Shown in pieces: positions 9,395 through 17,525 of a stretch of DNA of 64,000 nt. Numbering within the stretch: the stretch's first letter is position 1; each line of letters begins with the position of its first letter. A program made the translations under genes and the position numbers. The notes under the pieces were generated by a model that saw only the letters and a program-made list of their open reading frames with translations, did no database searches and had not been told where the DNA came from. Source of the DNA: Pseudomonas vlassakiae (GTDB lineage: Bacteria; Pseudomonadota; Gammaproteobacteria; Pseudomonadales; Pseudomonadaceae); the NCBI RefSeq assembly GCF_014269035.2, contig NZ_JABWRP020000010.1, positions 158,610-222,609 on the forward strand, in the 5' to 3' direction.

Positions 9395-9405
9395 TCCGAC
9401 GAGCG

Positions 9406-9424
9406 CAGGGAATTAGTTTCCCTG
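9406..9424. terminator. small hairpin after dcd
   Basis: A 7-bp perfect stem, CAGGGAA with TTCCCTG, loop of 5 bases, 11 bases after the dcd stop. No T run follows. Confidence 0.4.
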
Positions 9425-9493
9425 ATGGCACTCCAACAGGTTGAACAGTGCCGATACGTATGCAGCGTGTCGGCCCTCGTCCAGGAGCTGCCA

Positions 9494-9721
9494 ATGAAAC
9501 TCAACCCCGCAATCAGTGCGAAGCTGGCTGTACTGCAGCCCAACCAGATCGGGTTGCTGGCCTGGTCACTGCTGGCGCACCCGCTGCCCGTGCAGGCTGG
9601 CGGCGTGCCGCACCAGCCTGATCCTGATACGCCGCAGCCGCCAGAGCCTGGTGAACATCCCCCGATGGAGCCCGGTGAGCCAACCCTTCCCGACGAGCCA
9701 CCACCGTCTCCTGTCGCCTGA
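9494..9721 (+). CDS. small proline-rich protein of unknown function
   Basis: 75 residues; ATG at 9494 with AGGAG 5 bases upstream. Residues 1-38 hold a moderately hydrophobic stretch (IGLLAWSLLAHPLPVQAGG) that could be a weak signal or membrane sequence. The rest is about one third proline with many D and E (repeating P-E-P-G-E-type units), so it is extended and acidic. The gene ends one base before the convergent pdeM stop. Not recognised as a named family. Confidence 0.6.
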   Translation: MKLNPAISAKLAVLQPNQIGLLAWSLLAHPLPVQAGGVPHQPDPDTPQPPEPGEHPPMEPGEPTLPDEPPPSPVA

Positions 9722-9722
9722 C

Positions 9723-10382
9723 TCAGTTGGCCAGCGCCCAGACCTGGTCGCCTCCAGCCAGGAAAACCCGCGTATCGGAACCTGGCTCGACCAACCAGCC
9801 ACCGGTGAACTCACCGAACGCCGGGAGCAGGCTGACCTGAGCATCGATCAGGAAGCACGGCAGCCTCAACCTTTGCCGCGCCCGCCCTCGCAGCACGAAC
9901 ACCGGATGCACGTGCCCGGCGAGTACCGGGTGGCTGGGGTGCGGCGTCGGTTCGTGCTGCAGGGCAAAGGGCGCCAGCAACAGGGGTTCGTCTACTGCTT
10001 CGATCCCCAGTTGCACCGGCGGATCACCGGCGTGGCGATCATGGTTACCCCGCACCAGGACTACCCGCATCGCGCTGTGGCGGGCTCTCCATGCCTGCAG
10101 GCTGGCCTGCGTCGCCGGCGCCAGGGCAGCGCGGGCATGCAGGAAGTCGCCGAGGATGATCAGCTGCTCGCAGGCGTAGCTGTGCAGTAATCTATCCAGG
10201 CGTGCCAGGGTGGCGCTGGTGGTACCACGCGGAACGGGTTGATGCAGTGCCCGGTAACTGGCTGCCTTGCCGATATGAACGTCGGCCACCAGCAAGGTGC
10301 GGCGGGCCGGCCAATAGATGGCCTTGTCCGGAAGCAGCCATAGCGTTTCGCCACAGTGTTCGACAGACAGATAGGTAGTCAT
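9723..10382 (-). CDS. pdeM: ligase-associated DNA phosphoesterase/endonuclease PdeM
   Basis: 219 residues, a calcineurin-like metallophosphoesterase. Metal-binding motifs are in order: DVHIGK, GDFLH, RGNHDRH and GHVHP. This family (MPE/PdeM) is a manganese-dependent single-strand DNA endonuclease found with a helicase, an ATP-dependent DNA ligase and an MBL-fold exonuclease in a bacterial repair cassette, exactly the setting here. Its start overlaps the helicase stop as ATGA, so the two are translationally coupled. Confidence 0.93.
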   Translation of the reverse strand: MTTYLSVEHCGETLWLLPDKAIYWPARRTLLVADVHIGKAASYRALHQPVPRGTTSATLARLDRLLHSYACEQLIILGDFLHARAALAPATQASLQAWRARHSAMRVVLVRGNHDRHAGDPPVQLGIEAVDEPLLLAPFALQHEPTPHPSHPVLAGHVHPVFVLRGRARQRLRLPCFLIDAQVSLLPAFGEFTGGWLVEPGSDTRVFLAGGDQVWALAN

Positions 10383-12829
10383 GGCCGGTTTGCCGCTTTT
10401 TCCAGGTCGGTCACCATCCGTGCAATGCGGTCCGTCAGCTTTTCCGTGCTCAAGGTCTCGCGCATGCCTTCGACCAGCAGGGCGAATGCCAGGGGTCCAG
10501 GCCGTTGCAGCATGCGCAGGTCCAGTTGCAGGTTTTGCATCTTGAGCAACTGCCGGTGCAGGCGCTCGATCTCCAGTTCTTCGTTCAGTACTTCATCGCG
10601 CGCCTGGCCGAGCAGCAAGTTGCTGGCGTCGTGTTTGCGGAATACTTCATAGAACAACCCGCTGGAAGCCTGAATCTGTCGGGTGCTCTTTTGTGCGGCC
10701 GGGTAGCCGCCGAACACCAGCCCGGCAATCTGGGCGATTTCGCGGAAGCGTCGCAGCGCCATTTCGCCAGCGTTCAGGCTGGCCAGCACGTCCTCCAGCA
10801 GGTTGTCGCCCGACAGCGCGTCTGGCAGGCAACTGGCCCAATCCACGGTACTGGGGCTGAGCAGTTCGAAACCATAGTCGTTCACGGCGATGGATACCGA
10901 CAGTGGCTGCACCCGGCTTACCCGCCAGGCGATCAGGTTGGCCAGGCCCAGGTTGGCCATGCGCCCGGCAAACGGGTAGAGGAACAGATGCGAGCCCTGG
11001 CGTGATCCCAGTGTTTCGGCCAGCAGTGTGCCGCGGGTGGGCAAGGCTGACCACTTCGACTGCAAGGCCAGCAGCGGCCGCACGGCCTGCATCTCCGGGC
11101 CGTGACAGGCCCCATGCGCCGCAGCATCGAGCTGTTCGACCACGGCGTCGGCCAGCTCGCTGGACAGTGGCATGCGCCCGCCATTCCAGCGCGCCACGGC
11201 GGCCTTGCGCGCAGTGCTGCGGCGCACGTAGGCGGTCATCCCTTCTACCCGTACCAACTCCAGGACCCGCCCGGCAAACACCAACGTATCGCCGGGGCGC
11301 AGGCGGGCGATGAAGGCTTCCTCGACACTGCCCAGGTGCTTGCCGCCCCCACCCTTGCTCCAATACTTGAGTTGCAGGCTGGCGTCGCTGACGATGGTGC
11401 CGATGCCCATGCGGTGACGCCTCGCCAGGCGCTCGCTGGCCACCCGCCAGACCCCGTCGGGGTGCGCCTCGACACGCTGATAGTCGGGGTACGCCGTCAA
11501 TGCGTGGCCGCCGTGATTGACGAAATCCAGCGCCCATTGCCACTGGCTGTCACGCAGCTCACGGAACGCCCAGGTACTGCGGACTTCCGCGAGCAGTTCG
11601 TCAGGCCGAAAGCCAGCGCCCAGGGCCATGCTGACCAGATGCTGGACCAGCACGTCCAGGCACAGGCGCGGCGAGCGGCGCGCTTCGATATGGCCGGCGG
11701 CCAGGGCTGCCCGGGCGGCGGCAGCCTCCACCAGCTCCAGGCTATGGGTGGGCACCAGGGTGACGCGTGAGCGGCGCCCCGGGGCATGGCCAGAGCGCCC
11801 GGCGCGCTGCATGAGGCGGGCAATGCCTTTGGCCGAACCGATCTGCAGCACCCGTTCGACCGGCAGGAAGTCCACCCCCAGGTCCAGGCTGGAGGTGCAG
11901 ATGACGGCCTTGAGCGTGCCCTGCTTGAGGCTCTGCTCGACCCAGTCGCGGGTCGCCCGGGCCAGCGACGCATGATGCAAGGCAATCTGCCCGGCCCAAT
12001 CGGGGCGGGCGTCGAGCAGGGCCTGGTACCACAGTTCGGCCTGGGCACGGGTGTTGGTGAATACCAGGCTGCTCGAGCTGGCGTCGAGTTCATGGGCTAC
12101 CTGGTCGAGCATCTTCAGGCCCATGTGCCCGGCCCAGGGGAAGCGCTCGATGGCATCGGGCAGCAAGGTGTCGACCAGCAGCTGTTTGTCCTGGCGACCT
12201 TTCACCAGCAGACCACCGCCCGGCAACAGCACGTCGTGGGCGTGCGGCAGATTGCCGAGCGTGGCCGACAAGCCCCAGGTGATCAGGCCCGGATGCCAGC
12301 GGCGCAGGCGGGCCAGGGCCAGTTGCAGCTGAACGCCGCGCTTGTTGCCAAGCAGTTCGTGCCATTCATCTACCACCACCAGGCGCAAGCTGGCGAAGTC
12401 TTCGGCGGCCTGGGCCCGGGTCAGCAGCAGTGTCAGGCTTTCCGGCGTGGTGATCAGCACGCTTGGCAGGCGCCGGGCCTGGCGAGCGCGCTCGGCACTG
12501 GCGGTATCGCCGCTGCGCACGCCGACCGTCCAGTTCAGGCCGAGCTCATCCACTGGCGCTTGCAGCGCGCGCGCGGTATCAGCCGCCAGTGCGCGCATGG
12601 GGGTGATCCACAGCACCTGCAGTGCGGCCGGCTGCCGCCCGCTGGCGGCTGTGGCGAAGGCGCGCAGTGCAGCCAGCCAGACCGCATAGGTCTTGCCCGC
12701 CCCGGTGCTGGCATGCAATAGGCCTGATTCGCCACGTCCGACTGCTGCCCATACCTGGCGCTGGAAGGCGAAGGGTTTCCAGCCGCGGGCGGCGAACCAG
12801 GTATCGGCGAGGTTGGAAGCGGCGGGCAT
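10379..12829 (-). CDS. ligase-associated Lhr-type DEXH helicase
   Basis: 816 residues from the ATG at 12829 (an upstream in-frame start would add 17 residues without family likeness). Walker A is STGAGKT near residue 41-47, Walker B is DEWH in [11 protein letters not shown], and helicase motif VI appears as [12 protein letters not shown]. Lhr-Core enzymes are 3'-to-5' DNA helicases. A winged-helix and Lhr C-terminal region follows the two RecA domains. It belongs to the four-gene repair cassette, between pdeM and the AstE-like gene. Confidence 0.94.
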   Translation of the reverse strand: MPAASNLADTWFAARGWKPFAFQRQVWAAVGRGESGLLHASTGAGKTYAVWLAALRAFATAASGRQPAALQVLWITPMRALAADTARALQAPVDELGLNWTVGVRSGDTASAERARQARRLPSVLITTPESLTLLLTRAQAAEDFASLRLVVVDEWHELLGNKRGVQLQLALARLRRWHPGLITWGLSATLGNLPHAHDVLLPGGGLLVKGRQDKQLLVDTLLPDAIERFPWAGHMGLKMLDQVAHELDASSSSLVFTNTRAQAELWYQALLDARPDWAGQIALHHASLARATRDWVEQSLKQGTLKAVICTSSLDLGVDFLPVERVLQIGSAKGIARLMQRAGRSGHAPGRRSRVTLVPTHSLELVEAAAARAALAAGHIEARRSPRLCLDVLVQHLVSMALGAGFRPDELLAEVRSTWAFRELRDSQWQWALDFVNHGGHALTAYPDYQRVEAHPDGVWRVASERLARRHRMGIGTIVSDASLQLKYWSKGGGGKHLGSVEEAFIARLRPGDTLVFAGRVLELVRVEGMTAYVRRSTARKAAVARWNGGRMPLSSELADAVVEQLDAAAHGACHGPEMQAVRPLLALQSKWSALPTRGTLLAETLGSRQGSHLFLYPFAGRMANLGLANLIAWRVSRVQPLSVSIAVNDYGFELLSPSTVDWASCLPDALSGDNLLEDVLASLNAGEMALRRFREIAQIAGLVFGGYPAAQKSTRQIQASSGLFYEVFRKHDASNLLLGQARDEVLNEELEIERLHRQLLKMQNLQLDLRMLQRPGPLAFALLVEGMRETLSTEKLTDRIARMVTDLEKAANRP

Positions 12830-12897
12830 GGGGGCGAGCAGTCCTGCGCAGGCTGTGTTTCTACAGACCACTCGCCGCACGTTTTGGTTTTAACCGA

Positions 12898-14013
12898 TCA
12901 GTTGGCCAGCAGGTAGCCGCTGCGCAGCACCTGCTCGCCGGCGACATGGGCGATGACCATGCCGGCCGTGGCCATGCGCCGCACGCTGCGGGCGTAGAGC
13001 AAGCCAGGCTGGCTGTTGCGCACGGCCGTCACCCTGTCGCTGAGCGGGTCGATGACTTCAGCGATCAGTTGCCCGGCCTCCAGCGGCTGACCGGGGCGGG
13101 CGTGATACACCAGCAGCCCGCCAAGGGGCGCTGCCACGGGTTCGACTGCGGCCAGTGGGGTGGCCGGCCGCGGCAGCTCGGGCAGTGGGGGGGCGGTGCC
13201 TTCGATGACGCCAGCGTGGGTCAGGTAGTCGAGAATCGCCTGGCAATCCTGGCTGGCCAGGTCGTGGCTGACGTCGGCCTGGCCCCGCAGTTCTACGGTG
13301 ACCGAGAGGCTCCCCAGCGGGATCGGGAAGTGCTTGCCAAAGCGTTGCTGCAGCTGCCACCAGACCAGGCTGAAGCATTCGTCGAACGATTGCCCGCCGG
13401 AGTCGGTGGCCAACAGGCTGGCCTGGGCACCCAGGTAGCGGGCCAGTGGCTCGACCTGCGGCCAGGCTTCCGGGGTGGTATAGAGGTGCTCGACCGCTTC
13501 GAAATCACAGTGCAGGTCCAGCACCAGGTCGGCATCGCAGGCCAGCCGTTGCAAGGTCAGGCGCTGCGACTGCAACGGCGTGCGCGCCGGGTGGGCATCC
13601 AGGCCACGCCGCAGGTACTCGCGGATCAGCGCGACGTTGTGCGCCGGGTCCTGGCTCAGATGACCTTCGATCTGGTCGCCGATGCTGTCGGACAGGTCGA
13701 CGAAGTTGCGGTTGAAGTTCTCGCCGCTCTGCAGTTCGAAACGGCCCAGGGGCGCATCCAGCATCACCTGTTCCAGGCCGACCGGGTTGGCCACCGGGAC
13801 CAGGATGATTTCGCGCAGCAGGCGACCCTGCTGTTCCAGTTCGGCGAGGCGACGCTTGAGATGCCAGGCGACCAGCATGCCGGGCAGCTCGTCGGCATGC
13901 AGCGAGGCCTGGATATACACCTTGGCGCCACCCCGTGGGCCGAAGTGGAAGCTGTGCAATTGGCGGGAAATGCCCGGTACGGGCGATAGCAAGTCGTGGG
14001 TTGAATGGTGCAT
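12898..14013 (-). CDS. succinylglutamate desuccinylase/aspartoacylase-family zinc hydrolase
   Basis: 371 residues from the ATG at 14013, with AGGAC upstream. The M14-like AstE/ASPA fold is shown by the zinc ligands H-x-x-E in SLHADELPG, the second histidine in DLHCDFEAVEH, the NRNF stretch after SGENF, and a C-terminal beta-rich domain with GGLLVYHARPGQPLEAGQ. These enzymes deacylate N-acyl amino acids, but no substrate can be read from the sequence. The gene lies between the ligase and the helicase, 98 and 68 bases from them, and interrupts an otherwise tightly coupled repair cassette. No arginine-degradation genes are near. Confidence 0.85.
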   Translation of the reverse strand: MHHSTHDLLSPVPGISRQLHSFHFGPRGGAKVYIQASLHADELPGMLVAWHLKRRLAELEQQGRLLREIILVPVANPVGLEQVMLDAPLGRFELQSGENFNRNFVDLSDSIGDQIEGHLSQDPAHNVALIREYLRRGLDAHPARTPLQSQRLTLQRLACDADLVLDLHCDFEAVEHLYTTPEAWPQVEPLARYLGAQASLLATDSGGQSFDECFSLVWWQLQQRFGKHFPIPLGSLSVTVELRGQADVSHDLASQDCQAILDYLTHAGVIEGTAPPLPELPRPATPLAAVEPVAAPLGGLLVYHARPGQPLEAGQLIAEVIDPLSDRVTAVRNSQPGLLYARSVRRMATAGMVIAHVAGEQVLRSGYLLAN

Positions 14014-14111
14014 GGGGGTCCTGGCTGCGTGGCGAAAACGTTCTGCGACACGGGTCGGCACAAAGATAGAAGCATAATTTCCGTTACCGCGCCTCACCGT
14101 GAGGCCTTCTT

Positions 14112-15770
14112 TCAGACCAACAATGCCTGCAGGCTTGCCAGGTCGTCGGCTTCATCGACCGGTTTGTCCAGGCGCCAGCGCAACATCCGCGGAAATCGCA
14201 CGGCGATACCGCTCTTGTGGCGCTTGGACAGCGCGATGCCCTCGAAGCCCAGCTCAAAGACCAGTGTCGGGGTGACGCTACGCACCGGCCCGAAGGTTTC
14301 CACCGTGGTCTTGCGAATGATCGCATCCACCTTGCGCATCTCTTCGTCGCTGAGCCCGGAGTAAGCCTTGGCGAAGGGCACCAGCGCGCGGTCGGGCGTG
14401 CCCGCCGGCGCATTCCACACGGCGAAGGTGTAGTCGCTGTAGAGGCTGGCACGGCGGCCATGGCCGCGTTGGGCGTAAATGAGCACCGCATCGATGCTGA
14501 ACGGGTCGATCTTCCACTTCCACCACAACCCCATGTCCTTGGTCCGGCCCACGCCGTACAGCGCGTCACGCTGCTTGAGCATCAAGCCCTCCACACCCAG
14601 GTTGCGCGATTGCTCGCGTTGCCGCGCCAGTTCGCGCCAGTCGTTGCCCTCGAGCAGTGGTGAAAGCAGCAGGGGGGCCAAGGGATGTTCTGCCAACAGG
14701 CGCTGCAGTTGCTGGCGCCGTTCATGTTGAGGCCGGCTGCGCCAGTCCTCACCTTGCCACTCCAGCAAGTCATAGGCTTGCAGTACCACCGGGGCGTCCG
14801 CCAGCAATTTCTTGCCCAGGGTCTTGCGGCCGATGCGCTGCTGCAGCACGGCGAACGGCTGCACTGCCGGTACGCCGGCATCGACGCCGGGCTTCCAGAC
14901 CAATATCTCACCGTCGAGCACCGTACCATCGGGCAAGCTTTCGGCCAGGCTGTGCAGTTCGGGAAAGCGCTCGGTGACCAGTTCTTCGCCTCGGGACCAA
15001 ATCCACAGCTGGCCATCACGCTTGACCACTTGAGCGCGTATGCCATCCCACTTCCATTCGATCAGCCAGCCAGCCGGAGGCCCGAGCAGCGCTTCGAACT
15101 GCTCGGGCGGTGCCTGCAGGGCGTGAGCGAGGAAGAAGGGATAAGGTTGGCCACCCCGCTGGCTATGTTCATCACTGGATTCTTCGGCGATCAGCCGATG
15201 GTAGCTGGCGGCTGTCGGGCGGTGGCCAATATCGGTATAGCCGACCAAGCGCTGGGCCACGCGCTTGGCATCGAGGCCCGCCAGTTGCGCCAGGGCGCGC
15301 GTGACCAGCAGCTTGGACACACCGACGCGAAAGCTGCCGGTGATGAGCTTCAGGCACAGCATCAGGCTGGGGCGGTCCAGCTGTGCCCACAGCGGGGGCA
15401 GGCGTCGCTGGAGTTCCTCTGGCGGCAGGCCGCGCAAGGGCAACAGATGAGCTTCGACCCAGTGTGCCAGGCCGTCTTCGCTGGCATGGAAGGCTTGCGG
15501 CAACAGCAGCGAGATGGTTTCGGCCAGGTCGCCGACTGCCTGGTAACTCTCTTCGAACAACCAGTCGGGCAACCCCGCCAAGGCCGTGGCCAATTCGCGT
15601 AAGACGCGGGTCGGCACCAACTGGCGCGGACGCCCGCCCGCCAGGAAGTAGACGGCCCAGGCAGCATCTTCGGCGGGCGCTGCAGCAAAGTAGTCACGCA
15701 AGGCTTCGAGCTTGGCGTTGCTGGAGGTGGTCGCATCCAGGCGCAGGTACAGTTCGGCGAAGGCTTTCAT
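14112..15770 (-). CDS. ATP-dependent DNA ligase of the damage-response cassette
   Basis: 552 residues. An N-terminal helical DNA-binding region (1-200) precedes the nucleotidyltransferase core. The adenylated lysine is K240 in EWKWDGIR (motif I). Later motifs are LDGEILVW (III), VEGLMLKQ (IV) and WWKWKIDPF (V), followed by an OB-fold. This family is described as cisplatin-damage-response or LigC-type ligase and works with the neighbouring exonuclease. The start overlaps the exonuclease stop as ATGA. Confidence 0.95.
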   Translation of the reverse strand: MKAFAELYLRLDATTSSNAKLEALRDYFAAAPAEDAAWAVYFLAGGRPRQLVPTRVLRELATALAGLPDWLFEESYQAVGDLAETISLLLPQAFHASEDGLAHWVEAHLLPLRGLPPEELQRRLPPLWAQLDRPSLMLCLKLITGSFRVGVSKLLVTRALAQLAGLDAKRVAQRLVGYTDIGHRPTAASYHRLIAEESSDEHSQRGGQPYPFFLAHALQAPPEQFEALLGPPAGWLIEWKWDGIRAQVVKRDGQLWIWSRGEELVTERFPELHSLAESLPDGTVLDGEILVWKPGVDAGVPAVQPFAVLQQRIGRKTLGKKLLADAPVVLQAYDLLEWQGEDWRSRPQHERRQQLQRLLAEHPLAPLLLSPLLEGNDWRELARQREQSRNLGVEGLMLKQRDALYGVGRTKDMGLWWKWKIDPFSIDAVLIYAQRGHGRRASLYSDYTFAVWNAPAGTPDRALVPFAKAYSGLSDEEMRKVDAIIRKTTVETFGPVRSVTPTLVFELGFEGIALSKRHKSGIAVRFPRMLRWRLDKPVDEADDLASLQALLV

Positions 15771-16783
15771 TCCTCGGGCTCCGTGGCTGTGATGTCATCC
15801 TCTTCGCCGTATTCGGTCACGAAGGCACGGGCATCCAGGCCTTGTTCGTTCAGGTAGCGCACCAGCACATTCACTGACCCGTGGGTGACCATGACCCGCT
15901 CGGCACCTGTCTGCTCGATGGCCCACAGCAACCCCGGCCAGTCGGCGTGGTCGGACAACACGAAGCCACGGTCGACACCACGCCGACGGCGGGTACCGCG
16001 CAACAGCATCCAGCCGCTGGCAAAGGCATCGCTGTATTCGCCGAAACGGCGCATCCAGCTACTCCCGGCAGCGGAGGGCGGCGCCAGGATCAATGCCTGG
16101 CGCAGCAGCGGGTCGTTGCGCGGGACCTCACCGGCATAGCGGGTGGTCGGCAGCTGCACACCGGCTTCGCGGTATACCCGGTTCAGCGGCTCGACAGCGC
16201 CATGCACGAGGATCGGCCCGATGTCCGGGTCCAGGCCATGGAGAATTCGCTGAGCCTTGCCGAAGGCATAGCAGAACAGCACGCTGGCCTTGCCTTGTTC
16301 ACAGTTGCTCCGCCACCAGGCATTGATCCCGGCAAAGATATCCGCCTGGCTGGGCCAACGGTAGATCGGCAGGCCGAACGTGGACTCAGTGATGAAGGTA
16401 TGGCAGCGCACCGGCTCGAAGGCTGTGCAGGTGCCGTCCGGTTCGACTTTGTAATCACCCGAAGCGACCCACACTTCGCCTTGGTACTCAAGACGCACCT
16501 GTGCCGAACCCAGCACATGGCCAGCCGGGTGCAGGCTGAGGGTGACGCCGTGATGCTGGATGCGTTCACCGTAGGGCAGGGTCTGCAGGTCGATGCCTTG
16601 GCCCAGGCGGCTGCGCAGGATGCCGGCTCCGGGGGCGGCGGTCAGATAGTGCTGATTGCCGGTGCGGGCATGGTCGCCATGACCGTGGGTGATCACGGCG
16701 CGCTCGACCGGACGCCAGGGGTCGATATAGAAGTCCCCAGGCGGGCAGTACAGGCCTTCGGGGCGGGCGATGACAAGGTCCAT
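15767..16783 (-). CDS. ligase-associated MBL-fold DNA exonuclease
   Basis: 338 residues, metallo-beta-lactamase plus beta-CASP type. The metal motif is THGHGDHA near residue 33-40, with later ligands GHVLGSA, SGDYK and the C-terminal SDHADW and VTHG. Relatives in this cassette are manganese-dependent 5' DNA exonucleases related to SNM1/Artemis. It is the first gene of the leftward repair cassette, so the cassette promoter should lie in 16784-17054. Confidence 0.94.
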   Translation of the reverse strand: MDLVIARPEGLYCPPGDFYIDPWRPVERAVITHGHGDHARTGNQHYLTAAPGAGILRSRLGQGIDLQTLPYGERIQHHGVTLSLHPAGHVLGSAQVRLEYQGEVWVASGDYKVEPDGTCTAFEPVRCHTFITESTFGLPIYRWPSQADIFAGINAWWRSNCEQGKASVLFCYAFGKAQRILHGLDPDIGPILVHGAVEPLNRVYREAGVQLPTTRYAGEVPRNDPLLRQALILAPPSAAGSSWMRRFGEYSDAFASGWMLLRGTRRRRGVDRGFVLSDHADWPGLLWAIEQTGAERVMVTHGSVNVLVRYLNEQGLDARAFVTEYGEEDDITATEPEE

Positions 16784-16871
16784 GGTAATGCCTGGGTAGA
16801 GGGCTTACCAGTTGAGAACGTCACAGGGTGGGGGAAGTTCGGACGATGACGAGCGCCGGCCCCCACCTGGG

Positions 16872-16935
16872 TCAAGGGCGGTCAGGCACCAGTGTCAACC
16901 GCTGGCGGCCATTTCCTCCAACGTTGTGAAGCAGC
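16872..16935 (-). pseudogene. possible remnant of a second acylase gene 3' end
   Basis: Read on the minus strand, this stretch encodes GRQRLTLVPDRP and a stop, closely matching the last residues of the acylase at 17526 ([11 protein letters not shown], stop). At DNA level 16885-16912 matches 17536-17563 at 25 of 28 bases, and weaker similarity continues upstream. The hicB locus lies between the two copies. The simplest reading is a leftover gene end after an insertion or recombination, but the piece is short. Confidence 0.5.
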
Positions 16936-17054
16936 GAAAAAGACAACACATTGTTCAGAAACGCAGACCCGCCATTCGCGGTTTACTACGGGCTCACATT
17001 TATCGTCCGCAACGATCTGGGCCGGGGCGAATGTTGAAATGAGGGGAGAACACC

Positions 17055-17480
17055 ATGACCTTTGACTATCCAGTAATCATTCATCGAGAGGCGGGCAGTG
17101 TCTGGATCAGTTGCCCAGATGTGCCTGAGATGTCCAGTGCAGGCGATACCGAGGAAGAGGCGCTGTTCGATGCTGTAGACGCCATGGAGTCCGCACTTTC
17201 ATTCTATGTCGACCAGAAGATTGCGATACCGCTACCTGCCAAGCGATCGGCTGACCAGCCTGTCGTACGCTTGCCGGCCCTGACGGCGGCGAAGGCAGCC
17301 CTGTGGAATACCATGGTTGAGCAGAAAGTGAGCAAGACCGAGATGGCGCGGCGTCTGGGCGTCAATCGCCCTCAGGTCGATCGCCTGGTGGATCTCTTGC
17401 ATCGTTCGAAGATCGAGCAGGTTGAGCATGCATTGCATGTGCTCGGTCAGCGAATCGAACTCGCTGTCGTCACGGCTTGA
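17055..17480 (+). CDS. hicB: HicB-family antitoxin, apparently without HicA
   Basis: 141 residues. Residues 1-60 form the HicB degenerate RNase-H-like domain (YPVIIHREAG...ISCPDVPEMSSAGDTEEEALFDAVDAM). Residues 90-125 hold a helix-turn-helix (VSKTEMARRLGVNRPQVDRLVDL) for DNA binding. HicB normally neutralises the mRNA-cleaving toxin HicA, encoded just upstream. No HicA is recognisable in 16784-17054; the bases before the ATG keep a good ribosome site (GGGGAGAACACC). The gene is visibly less GC-rich than its neighbours, which suggests transfer. Confidence 0.88.
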   Translation: MTFDYPVIIHREAGSVWISCPDVPEMSSAGDTEEEALFDAVDAMESALSFYVDQKIAIPLPAKRSADQPVVRLPALTAAKAALWNTMVEQKVSKTEMARRLGVNRPQVDRLVDLLHRSKIEQVEHALHVLGQRIELAVVTA

Positions 17481-17495
17481 CGTCCCCAAGAAAGA

Positions 17496-17521
17496 AAAAG
17501 CCGCCAGTCCAGGCGGCTTTT
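17496..17521. terminator. bidirectional rho-independent terminator
   Basis: A perfect 10-bp stem, AAAAGCCGCC with GGCGGCTTTT, loop of 6 bases, flanked by A and T runs. It sits between the convergent stops of hicB and the acylase and can serve both. Confidence 0.92.
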
Positions 17522-17525
17522 TTCA

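Noticed and set aside
10505..13989. Several long plus-strand frames opposite the helicase and AstE-like gene
   Set aside because: Antisense shadows; the minus-strand products carry complete catalytic motifs.
16812..17042. A 76-codon frame upstream of hicB as HicA
   Set aside because: It lacks the GSHH-type motif and double-stranded RNA-binding-like pattern of HicA and starts inside the neighbouring control region.
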